A stretch of 64,000 nt of DNA from Paroedura picta (lineage: Eukaryota; Chordata; Lepidosauria; Squamata; Gekkonidae). The DNA is taken from positions 109,860,506-109,924,505 of the forward strand of contig NC_135370.1 in the NCBI RefSeq assembly GCF_049243985.1, given 5' to 3'. The position numbers and the translations under genes are program-made. The notes beneath the pieces were generated by a model that was not told the origin of the DNA, did not search any database, and worked only from the letters and a program-made list of their open reading frames with translations. Position 1 is the stretch's first letter. Each line of letters opens with the position of its first letter. Positions 33,900-45,900 of the stretch are shown here, in pieces.

Positions 33900-34150
33900 G
33901 TGCCTTGATTTGGGAATCAACATGGCACTTTAGCCAGCTTTAAATGTGGATTAGACAAATTAATAGAGGATAGGTTCATCAATAGCTATTAGGCAGAATA
34001 CCTAATAGGACCTCAGTCTCTGACTGTCAGTTGGGGGGCATCAAGAGGGGGTCAGCCTTTATTATCATATTATGGGCCTTCTGGATATCTGGTAGCTACT
34101 TTGGGAAACAAGTGCTGGAGCACTGTCTGATCCAACAGGGCCCTTATTAT
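33900..34150 (+). mobile_element. L3/CR1-like LINE 3' end, old
   Basis: Text such as 'ggattagacaaattaatagaggataggttcatcaatagct', tactttgggaaacaagtgctg and gtctgatccaacagggccct matches the 3' end of an old L3/CR1-type LINE. The same family occurs inverted at 37,293-37,860. Confidence 0.72.
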
Positions 34151-36841
34151 TTTCAACAAATTAAAATGAAGATTAGTTGATTAACCTCCTTCTACTTTAT
34201 TAACAGGAAAAAGTCAAATATATTTCTGATTAAAACAGTCTGTCCATTTGAGCAATCAGAAATTTTTCGTTTGAAATCACTGAGTTATTTCAAAAGGGCA
34301 TCAATAAGAAAAAAGTCATGGCAGCAGGTTCATGACCAGCTCTCAATAAATTTCATTTGTCTCACTGAAAGCAGAAAGTTAGGAGGTATTATAAACTACC
34401 TGCTCTGTAAATGAGTCCTGGTAGCATCACAACCATGTGTCTCTTACATTACATCAGACCCACAAAGAGGAACACACCTTTAAAAAATGTGGCAAATATT
34501 CTGCCTACATATTTAAAAACCCACCCCCACACTCTCAAGTTCTTTTTGTTCAGTAACACTGTCATGCAGTATTGTAGAAAAGGTTTATTTTTCCTGCATT
34601 GGCTCAACAGCTGTCCAAGGAATAATTTAGTTGCAGGCTGATATGGACATGCTTTTAAAAAGTTCTCTTTCAATCCCTTACTTTAGTTATTGTCACATTT
34701 TAAACAAAAAACAACAAAAGAAATATCGGATCTTATTACAAACAATATTCACAGCAACTCACACTATTATATTCCAAGAGATGACATCTTTAGCCCTGTT
34801 TTGTTTAAATAAAAAAACCCATCATATACAGCACTAATGGAATTCTAACACAATTATTAGAAAGTAAGTAAGGCATTGCTTAAAAAAATCAGCACCCAAA
34901 GTTAGCTGAAAAGGCTTGCTTGTGTGTGACACTGTTGAGGACTGCGCCTCTAAGCTGAGGTACAGCTTGAGACAGCTGACTGGTTGCTGTTTGTCTCTGT
35001 TCTGACAATCGTTTAGGGGGGGGGGAAGAGTGCAATTCTTTGTGAGGTGTCCTTGTTTCTCAGCAGAAGCACCAAGCCTAAACAATGAACTTTTATTCTG
35101 TGCGTTTGGAGAGGAGAAGGGGGAGGCGAAGATAGGAATTGGGTTTTGCTGCTTGGTCATGGCTCAAAAATGGGATCTTTTCAAAACAAAAATCTTTATA
35201 AAGACAATTCTCCTTGACTCAGACACTGCTTTAATTCAACTATGATATCAAATTAGGTTTTTCAAAACAGAAAAGTAGGCAGTCCTTGATTAATTTCCCA
35301 GGATTCAAAATCTGAGGAGGAAGAGGAGACATGGGGACTCATCCCAAAGGGATAACTAATGCATCTTCTAAGGTGGCACACAGTATGAGACAAGCATTTC
35401 TGTTTGCATCTATCTGGGTAGAAGCAGATTCTATGTCTGACCTGGAAAGAGACCAGCTGAGACCCCAATATCCATGATGCTACTGATAGTTCAGTGAATC
35501 CAAAGGAATTTACAATGCCATTCTAAGCAGAGTGACACCTGTCTGCATCCACTGAAGTCAAAAGCTTATAAGAGTGCTTGGAATGGCACTGTTAGACTTC
35601 CCCCCTCCTCATAACACCCCCTCCCATGCCTTGTTGAAAACCACTTGTGAAACTGAGAGTGTTTCAAAAACATGCAACATAGCATGGGATTAGCTATTCA
35701 GAAAGACGAGGGGGGGGGATAAAAATTATATTGACAAGGCAAGCACAGTGTCCAGAAATGTAAGCAGTCGTTTGGATCCTGATTACAGTCACTTTTTTTA
35801 AAAATCAGGTTTTTTAACTACAATATAGCAATATTTTTTCAAAATTTTACAGTAATTGGTTTTGTATCCCAAAGCGACTCTTTCCCAAGACAGAGCATGA
35901 ATGAGGAAAAAGAATCACACACTTGTATGGAGATCTGCTCTCCCTCTCTGAGGTATCAGGTCCACTATGCTGTTTAACCTGAGGCTTGTCTCTTCAGAAA
36001 TGGGAACTGCTGCAGCAAAAATGAAAGCAGAAAGTGGGTAGCATGTCCTAATCCACAAGCATTTCATTTCAGTGGAGGATAAACCCCAACAGTATTCCAT
36101 GGACTGAACCTACACAGGTGTTGAACTAAAATAATAACATAAATCTCTGAAATATAGACAAGGTCCAAAAATGGCAAGGAGAACAATTTCTATTTTTCTA
36201 TGTGCTCATGTTTGAATATTTCTAGTTTCCCCAACATTACAATTCTTTGCCTTTTATGGAACTGTATTACCAAGGCAAGCAGTTCTGATATAGCACCAGT
36301 ACTATCTGTAGCTAAAGTTGGCCTGCAAAGATGGCTTACAAAAATTCAGTCATGGCTGAACGAGTTTGGTCAGCAGCAGCATAGGCAAGATCCACCCCTT
36401 TCCCTTCCTTTCTAGACAGTACATGGCACAAACACTGTTTTGTTTCTTAGCTTCAAAGGCAAGCATATTTCTTTCCCCCTCACCCCCAAATTACTAGGAC
36501 TAATATTGGTTTTTTAATGAAAAAAATACATGTATTCAGTGTCTTAGGCATGTGAGCTCACAGCAACATCAAAAGAACAAAAATAAAGTAGTGCAGTTCT
36601 TATTATTAAGAAAGGAATAATAATAATAAAAGCACAATACAAAAACATCAACTGGGTTGCCTGCACCCATATATGAATCTGACTGGAGGGGGTGGGAGTG
36701 AGGGTGGAATAAGTTCATATTGTTCTTGCAGCTCTAATACTGAGATATCCATCTGGGCCCCCCAAACATTTATCCTCATGAGTTGGCAATCGGACTTTCT
36801 GAGCAAGGCAGGAAGCAACCATTTCTGCTGGGCTTGTATCA

Positions 36842-36967
36842 TCACAACGTGGATTCCAGGGATGAGTCAAGGATGTCATCATGATGGCTATTGCTGTTGG
36901 AGTCACTGTCGTAGCTCTGGGGGCTCGAATAGTTGGCTGCCTCTTGCAATCTCATCAGCATGTTCAT
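36842..36967 (-). CDS. NAV2: NAV2 last coding exon
   Basis: Acceptor ttcctcag. Encodes MNMLMRLQEAANYSSPQSYD and DSNSNSHHDDILDSSLESTL, then TGA (36844-36842). The 3'UTR follows without an intron seen. Confidence 0.97.
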   Translation of the reverse strand: MNMLMRLQEAANYSSPQSYDSDSNSNSHHDDILDSSLESTL

Positions 36968-39900
36968 CTGAGGAAATACAGGAAGGGCCAGAAGTTTATT
37001 GGAAAGTCCTGTTTGCACATGCGTGTCTTTGGTAACTGAACATCTCCTAACAGACAGAGTTCGCATGTTATGTAAATTGCATGATATCAGCAGTTAACAT
37101 TCAGTAGCCTAAAGGAGTAAAATGACCTGTCAAACAGGTCTTTCCTACACGGGTTGACTTCTAATGTATAGGAGGGACTGAATTTTAACTAGGCTGTGTA
37201 CATATAGGAGCCAACACAAGTTGGACTGCCTATGAAAATCCAGTGGTCCTAAGCAATGTAGTTTATGTTTAAAAGGCAAATTTTATTTTAGGAACACAAG
37301 AAGAGGCCTGATGGATCAGATCAATAGTCCACCTAGTCCAGCATCCTGTCTCACACAGAGGCCAACCAATTCCTCCGGATGGCCAAGAATAGGGCCTAGA
37401 AGTTGAGGCTTTCCCCTGATGCTGCCTTCTGGCTCTGGGATTCAGTGCCTCTTAATGTAAAGGTTCCCTTCAGTCAGCATGGCAAGTAGCCATAAATAAG
37501 CATATCCATCCATCTAGCTAATCTCCTTTGAAAGCTGTTTATTCCTGTGGCCAACACTACATCCTCTGGCAGCAAATTCCACATTTTAATAGCTCTCTGT
37601 GTAGTATTTCATTTCTCCATCTTGAACCTACTGCCCATCAGTTTTGCTGGATGCCCTTGAGTTCTAGTATTTTGGGAGAAGTAGAATAAATTCTTTGTTA
37701 ACTTACTCCCCTCCACATATACTTTAATATACCTGTATCATACCCCTCCTTAGTAGACTGTTTTCTAAACTGAGAAGTCCCAGCTTCTTCAGCCTTTTCT
37801 CATAGGGAAGGTGCTCTAACTCTCTAATCATCTTGTTTGATTCATCTTACCCAGATGGATAAATGCATACAGACGCAACCAAGAAATGCTGGCTTCCCAT
37901 TTAGCTGTCAAGTAAAACAACTTGTAAAGGTAAAGGTAAAGGTATCCCCTGTGCAAGCACCGGGTCATGTCTGACCCTTGGGGTGACGCCCTCCAGCGTT
38001 TTCATGGCAGACTCAATACGGGGTGGTTTGCCAGTGCCTTCCCCAGTCATTACCGTTTACCCCCCAGCAGCAAGCTGAGTACTCAAGGCAACAAAACAAC
38101 TTGTAAATAATGTTAATTAGCTGTAAGACTGCAGAAGACAAGTCTCACCAGAGGATCTCCTTCAGCATCATTGGGTGGAACTTGCTTGCTGGTTGAACCT
38201 TCCCGCGGCATGGAGTACCCATCAAATCCAACATCTTCTGGCCGCAGTTGCAGCAAAGGTGGCCATTCATGGTGTTGTGGAGTAGCTGCCCATGGATAAG
38301 TGTCCATTACCCATTTTGCTGGGTCCTCCCACGGTGCTCTTCTTCCATACAACTGCAATCAAGAACAAAGTCATTCTTTATGAAAAGTCAGGAAGTTTAA
38401 TGTATTCTTTCATTATATTTAGGCATTTAAGTATGCAGTATGATGCTATTTTAGGTACCAAATGTGAAGAAATGTATAGATGGAGGGATTGTCAAAACCC
38501 GTGTTTTCTATTACATTTATTCTTCACCCTCTTCCACTACAACAGCCCAACTATGTTTAGAATACCTTAACCGTAAATTAAGTGATGCCGTGCTTTCCAA
38601 ACGTCTGGAACAGATATGACGCTGCTAGATACCAAGTTATACCACTCGTCCTTCTGATACACTAGTAAAGCCTGCTCTGACTGCCAAAAGCTCTTCAAAG
38701 TCTGAGAGCCTTTAACTGGAGATGCCAAGGACTCGAACTCTGTTCTGAGGAAGCTTAGGAGGGGTGCTTCAATGAAAAAGAGGATGACCAGTAGCCAAAC
38801 TTTTCTGAAAGACAGTTCCTGTGCCATCCTCACAGACACCTCTGATCGTCCACTGCAGTCTGCAGCACTTGACAAAGGAGGGGGGCGGTGATGCCCAATC
38901 ATTCTACTGAGGGGTATGCAAAAGAACAAAACCAGTATTTTTCAGGTTTGCATATATTATAGTCAGTTTTTCAAGCTCAGGATAGCTTGTTTCGGATAGC
39001 TGAATAAATATCCCAATTTATATCAAGCTGAAAAAAATCCAGAAAAGTATAAGGTATTTTTCAGCTATTTTTTTGGCTTGGTTATATTGAGTGCACGCCA
39101 TTGAGTGCACACCAGATAGTCTAGAACTCACACTTTTAAAAACATGGACTACGTATCAGAGTCTTCTGTAATGCGTAGGAGGATCATGGCAGATAAAACG
39201 ATTTGGAAAGTATTCTTCAGTTTAAAAGTGCCACAGCAGCAAAACATGATGTAGAATTAAATAGTGAATGCAAAATGTGAAATGAGTAGATAGACTTGAA
39301 TGTATATGAAATACTTTCCTGTTGAGCCAGAGAAAATGAAAGCAGTGCATTTACATAACAAACTATGATTCCAGTGGCACCTGGAAAACCAACATTTTAT
39401 TCAAGGCATAAGCTTGCATGTGCATGCATTCCCTTCCTCCTAGCGAGAGAGCATTGCTAGGGTTTTATCCGATCCATTGGGGTTTTATCCAGGCATTGCT
39501 CAGGGCCCAACTTACGTTAGCTTCAACAAAGGAGGTACTTTGAGACCATACTCTGGTCTTTGGATGATAGTTGGGAAGGCTGCCAAGAGAGAAAATTAAA
39601 TACAGTCCCAGCAAAATGTATGCTGATATGCAGAACACATCTAGGAAGATACTGCTATACTAAAATGTTTCTAGTAGGGGTATGTATTCGAATCTACCTG
39701 AGCCAAAAATATGTCCAAAAATACCCTGTTCATATTTTGGGGGCAGAGTTCAGCACCCCAAATTTATCTGGGTTATCTCAGGAAAACTGGGGGAGATCAC
39801 GAGAAAATCCTAGATACATTTGGTGATTACCAACAGATCTAAAAGCAGCAAGAACCAGGAGCAGATCCTGCCTCTCAGCTGTTCCTCAGAGTTTTGGGAT

Positions 39901-42900
39901 TCAGATGCCTTTATACTAATGCCCGAAGCATGAGTAATAAGAAGGAAGAACTGGAACTTCTCATGCTGATAGAAAGGTACGATCTAGTAGGCATCACAGA
40001 AACTTGGTGGAATGACTCTCATGATTGGAATGTAATAGTGGATGGATATGAACTGTTCAGAAAAAAAAGAATAGATCGAAGAGGTGGAGGAGTGGCATTG
40101 TATGTGAGGAAAGGGCTTACCTGTCAGGAAATTCTAGTGAAGGAGAGTATATCTCCAGTGGAAAGCATCTGGGTGAAAATAAGCGAGGGGAAAATAAACA
40201 GTGTGGTGGTTGGTGTCTGCTACCAACCGCCTGACCAACGAGAGGATGTGGATGCTGCACTTTGTGAGCAGCTTGGGAAAATATCCAAGCGGCAGGACCT
40301 TGTAATTATGGGTGACTTCAATTTCCCAGATGCGTGCTGGGAAACAAACTCTGCAAAATTCTATGATTCTATGATTCCTTTAAACTTTAAAGAGGCTCTA
40401 GAAGACAGGCCTAATGGCTCAGCTTGGGGCTGATTAGCTTCTCCTGAAGCCTGGCTTAAATTGGGCAGAAAGAGAGAATTAGCTGGGGTGGCAAGAACTC
40501 AGAGTTTCCCTCCATTTCAGCTTGGCTTTGGCTTGTCTTCCAGCCTGCTTTAAACTGGGCTGCATGAGAAGTCAGCCCAAGATCAGCTGTGCTTCCATAG
40601 CTTCCAGTGTGCATTCCCCCCCTGTTTTTTTTTCTTCATGGGTCTATCAGGTCCCCAGAATTTGGAATTTCCTTAACATCCTGGATCCAAATACTGTACC
40701 AGAGACACACCAGTGTAAGTATTTCAGATTAGAGTGAAATGACATATAGCTAGAGTATTCTTGAGATCTAGGGAAATGCTTTAGGATGCTTTGGGCTGAT
40801 TCTGCATTGAGCAGGGGGTTAGACTAGATGGCCTGTATGGCCCCTTCCAATTCTATGATTCTATGAAATATACAGTTTCCACTAAGCTGTCTGTATTCAG
40901 GAAGATGCAGCTTTTCATATATTCATACATCAACTGTGAAATGCACAATGTAATGTATTTTCTGCATCAAGGCACTTGAAAATCTTGCTTGATTTAAGCA
41001 AGACGCAGGCAAGGTAAAAGAAATGACCAGAATGCCTTTGCAGTTACTCAGCAGCTTATCCTAGGGTAATAAGGTAAAGGTATCCCCTGTGCAAGCACTG
41101 GGTCATGTCTGACCCTTGGGGTGACACCCGCTAGCGTTTTCATGGCAGACTGAATACGGGGTGGTTTGCCAGTGCCTTCCCCAGTCATTACCGTTTTACC
41201 CCCCAGCAAGCTGGGTACTCACTTGTGCTCAATTAATAGCCATGTGGGTTAGCATTCTCAGGCGTAGTAGCTGAGTATGTATAGCTGCTTTACATAGCTA
41301 ATTACTCAAATTAACCAAGACACCGGGTAAGTAAACTCTTTTGCCTCACTTGCATTACCTTTGAAGCTGGTCTTTATGTCTTTATATTATTATTATAATA
41401 GATATAAATATATACATACAAGAGCAGTGGCCACCACAAGGTGGCAGCAGACTAGAATTAAAACATATGAAAATGTAATTGATAGGAGACGGGGTTAGGT
41501 TTGGTTTCTTCTGTTTTTTAAAGTGGCCTTTTCAGCAGCTGTAGCTGACATTTCTAATGGAAAGGAGGGTGGTGATTATATAACCTTTGAACTTTCACAT
41601 TTTCACAAACCATTAGAACAAGTGATTGGGGAGCGATTAACAGCGGTCTCCTTGGCCTTGGCCCTGACTGATATTTAAATGGCAAAAACAACAGTGAACT
41701 CATCCAGCACTTTTGTGTTCCCACCCTTCAATTTAACATTTTAAAAATGTGTTAACATCAGTGAATGAGTCTGCAAGACTGAACTGCCAGAGTAAGCCTG
41801 GGTGCTAAAGATGGTTTTTATTCTATTTTATATTTACTGAATCTACTTATTTCTATTTTATTATGCTATCTCCTGCTCAGGCTTCTTCGGATCCTGGGCA
41901 TGGTGTTTCTGCAGCTGCAAACAGGCCATTGATGCATTCTCTATACCGATCCAAAGTGCACAGACAACCACATTATTACCGTACTGTTAGTTAGGAATGG
42001 CAAACGGTCTCCTTTTTCAAAATCTTCACTGGCCTCTCAAGTGCCCTTCTCCATTCACATTTCCTGGGATTCCTTGACCTCTTTTATCAGTTAACATTTT
42101 AAATGATATAGGTGTCCTATTGTGTCACGACTGGTTAGACTGCTGGTATTCATGCAAGTTTTTCTTCTAGGTGCTACTCACTATAATCCACAATTCTGCA
42201 GTGTTTTTACAGGTATATATGCAAATTCATTCCAGAAGAAGTGTTGGTTCTTATATGCCGCTTTTCTCTACCTGAAGGAGGCTCAAGGCAGTTTACAATC
42301 ATCTTCCCTTTCCTCTCCCCACAACAGACACCCTGTGAGGTAGGTGAGGCTGAGAGAGCCCTGATATCACTGCCCGGTCAGAACAGTTTTATCAGTGCCG
42401 TGGTGAGCCCAAGCTCATCCAGCTGGCTGCATGTGGGGGAGCACAGAATCAAACCCGGCATGCCAAATTAGAAGTCCACACTCCTAACCACTACACCAAA
42501 CTGGCTCTCATATTCAAGAGACCATATTCAGAGGCCCCTACATAATTCCACCCTTGAATGCTGCGGTCCACAGGCAATAGACAAAGACCAGAAGCCACAG
42601 TTGGCAAGTATATGTCAGCCACGTGTTTGGAGAAGATCATTTCTCTTAATACAAAACAGATGAACCTGGGTTGTCATTTGAAATGTGGAGCTGTTCCCAG
42701 TCCACTGAAGTTCTCACAGATAAACATGGTTAAGATGGAAGTAATTTAGATGAATACCATTTGCAAGTCACTGAAATAAAAGTTGATTGTGGGCTTTTGG
42801 GTGCACTCTAAATCTGCTGCCCAGCTGGTTAGATCCCACAGGTGGAGAGGGAAACCAGAGTAGGTTGAGAAATGTGTCTATGTGGCCAGGGAATCCCTCG

Positions 42901-45900
42901 TTAGATGAGAGATGGTGGTGGGCAAAGAATCAAGTTTAGAAGGAAACTGAGATATAGACTTGCTTGGTCCCCTTGTAATCTCCTTCCTATCCTAAGGAAG
43001 GGTGTGCATGCTCAAGCTTCTTTGCCCTCCTCCACAAGTTTGATGTTGTGCAAAGTCAGATTATGCACCAAACTTTGCCAGCGCTGAAGATATAGGGCAG
43101 GGGAGGGGTGTGTCAGGGAGAGAATGGGAGTCTTGCTGGTTTAACATCCACCAAGCTTACCAGCTGACTCCCTGCTGAGGCTGGGTAAAGAGGCAGGGTA
43201 AAGTGGGAGTGAGTCTTGCATTTCCCCACACTGACTTCAATGTCCATGCCGACTCTGCCTTGTCTAGTGCCTCCTCAGACTTTATGGCCACTTATGGACT
43301 CTCCCCGGTTGTATTTGCCCCATGCACAGAACCGGCCACATCTTGCTTCTAACCTTTTGGGCATGAATTGATCTGGACTGCTGCCATGGACTGATCATTA
43401 CCTTGTGAAGGTTAATTTGAGATTCGCCTCCTTATTTATGCTCATTCACTGAGATTCATTGATCCAACTGGATTCCAGAATGCTCTGCAGAATTTGTCTG
43501 GCTCAACCAGCAGCTCTCTGGATGAACTCATTGATGCCTGGAAATTGGGTCTTCAGCATGTCATGGACTGAATTACTCAACTGCACTCTCTTAGCTTCCA
43601 TACTACCTTGGCTCCCTGGTAAAAGGATGAACTAAGGATGGTAAAAAGGGGGCTTAGACTGCTAGAGCAATGCAGGCAATGAACTCTTTATGGAGCAAGA
43701 AGGGCACTTTATAGAGCCCACTTGAAGGCCTATGAAGTGAAGGCAGCAAAGTGCTCTTACTTTCCAGCTTTCATTGCATCTGCTGCACCATGTCCAGTTC
43801 AATTTTTTAGAGTTATGAAGCAACTGACCACTCTTTTGGTGGCTCCAAAGTAAATGAAAATTTGGCTATTAGCTGTGACACATTTACAACATTCTTTTCA
43901 GATGAAGTCTCGCTCCTTCAACAAGACTGGGCATCCAGATTTTTTACTCCTTCAACCCACTCTCCCAGGTGTATGTTGATTGGATCCTATTGGCTTTGTG
44001 GCTGAATACGTGCTCTTTGGATCCCTGCCCTTCCTGAAAGGTGAAAGCCTTGATACAGGCAGGATAGAACTACGCATCCTGTTGGATCTCTCTGCTACCT
44101 TTGACACAGTAGAACTGGCCAACCAATTAGACTCCCTAAGTGTGAGGAGTAGGGCCTTTCTACTGTTGACTTGGTTATGAATTTGGGAATATGACTTGAT
44201 TCTCAGATCTGTATCTTGGGCATGGCTAACAATAGTGAATTACTGTGAATAAACTGAAGGGCAAGTGTTCGTGGCTCGGAACTAACTCAGAAAGAGCTGA
44301 CTGTTCTTGTCTTTTTTAATAGTTAAATTATATTTCTTTTTAATTTTATCTGATTATGTGATCCAACTCATTGGAGAAAGTAGTTATGCTAGGATTAGTT
44401 CGTGGAAAGAGGAAACCAGGCCGACAAAGAACGCGGTGATTAGATAGATTAGATCAAATTGGACACCGGTCAGAACATTACCCAACTGAAAGAAGTGGTA
44501 CAAGATCGGAAATCATGGCAGCAGTTGTGTCATAGGATCACCAAGAGTCAGACTCGACTGAATGGCTATCATCATAGAGGTTCGTGCCCAATAGATACAC
44601 TATTACCAATTTATTCTAAATGGAAACATGATTCACAACAAACATTCATTATTCTAATATGACAATTTGCAGTACAACATTTGCTCTTTAGATAGGCTGA
44701 TAAGTAATCAGCAGTACTATTTCAGCCAAATGAAATTGCTGAACAGTTCAAAGTTGTAACACGATAACTATCAGTTCTATTAAAAGTTGTATCTGAAATA
44801 ACCCCTGCTTTTTCAAGTTAAAGACATGATGAGAATCACCTTGGTATAGTTATAACATTTTTTGCTTTGCTTTATTCATCTGAATAATAGAAAAGAAATC
44901 CAACTACACTCATCAATGTGCACTTTAAACAGTAAGTAACTATCATCATAATTGTATTCCAGATGAAAGAAAAAGTTTATGCAGGTCTGCAAAACTTGTG
45001 ACCATAGAAACCAAACTCAAGAAGTTGACTAAAAATACTGGGTTTTTTTCCCCATGTGTGTGTGTGTCATTTTTGGTTGGGCAGGGGAGATGGAAGCCTG
45101 TCCAGGCTAGTGGTCAAGCAATGGCAAAATACATGACAAGTAAGACTGTTTGGCAGATCACAAGTTGGGTTCGTGTAACTGCATTGTGTCTTAGATCATC
45201 ATGGCTATCATCATTGCTCTTGCTCTTTGTTTATCATGCAGATCCTCACCTGTAGTCCTTCTCTGACAGCCTCAAGAAGATAGGGAACAATGGAGTAGTT
45301 CCACAGGTCAGTAAACCAAACTCTGGAACCATCTACATCTATTGGGCAAGAGAGGAAGAGTCGTGGACCTACATAAGAAGAAAATTAAATGCACATTTTA
45401 ACAATACCAAAGCATTAACAATATCAATGGCAGAAGAGGGAAACAAATTTAAAGAGAAAAACAGATTCTTCTAGCAGGGGCCTGAGAAGGGAAAATGTGG
45501 CATCCTACACTGATGTTCCAGTAAGGAGGACAGATGTGACATGCAGATATTTATAATCTTCCTTAATTATCTTAAATAAGGTAATAAGTATTTATTACTT
45601 AAAATGAAAGAACCTATTATAGCACACCTTCTAACTGATGCCATGATATGGCTCAAAGCTTCCATTTTAATACATTTATATTTTCTTCCACTGGTGTTAA
45701 AATTACGTGGCCTCTCTGAAGAGTTGGGGCCTATGTCAGAATTTTAAACATTAATTCTGACATCTTACCAATAGTAACATCTGAAGAACTGTGAGCCTCT
45801 AAGAACTTGTTGAGATGTTGCCAGACTTTGGGAATCCAGTCTATGATTTTAACCAGTTCTGCATTTCTCATTCTGCCACCAATTTCTGTTTCGACAAGTT

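Larger units (their letters stand above)
31400..36841 (-). other. NAV2: NAV2 3' untranslated region (probable extent)
   Basis: Begins after the stop codon at 36842-36844 and runs, on the - strand, to a good poly(A) signal at 31422-31427. Composition is AT-rich with few repeats, and the terminal kilobase (31.4-32.5 kb) looks like a long conserved-type UTR. An L3/CR1-like fragment at ~33,900-34,150 lies inside in the opposite sense. A shorter UTR using an earlier signal is possible. Transcript evidence is absent. Confidence 0.55.
36968..38148 (-). other. NAV2: NAV2 final intron
   Basis: 1.18 kb, GT-AG. Holds an inverted L3/CR1-like LINE (37,293-37,860) and an inverted Sauria SINE (37,925-38,090). 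Confidence 0.9.
38353..45249 (-). other. NAV2: NAV2 intron, 6.9 kb, repeat-rich
   Basis: The largest intron fully inside the window. Contains two tRNA-type SINEs, CR1 pieces, a Sauria SINE, an L2 relic, an RTE 3' end and a repeat-free block at 41,400-41,800. Confidence 0.85.

Noticed and set aside
38567-38929. 120-codon - strand frame with a hydrophobic stretch in a NAV2 intron
   Set aside because: It overlaps an old tRNA-type SINE (B box and downstream text) and lacks NAV2 phase or homology.
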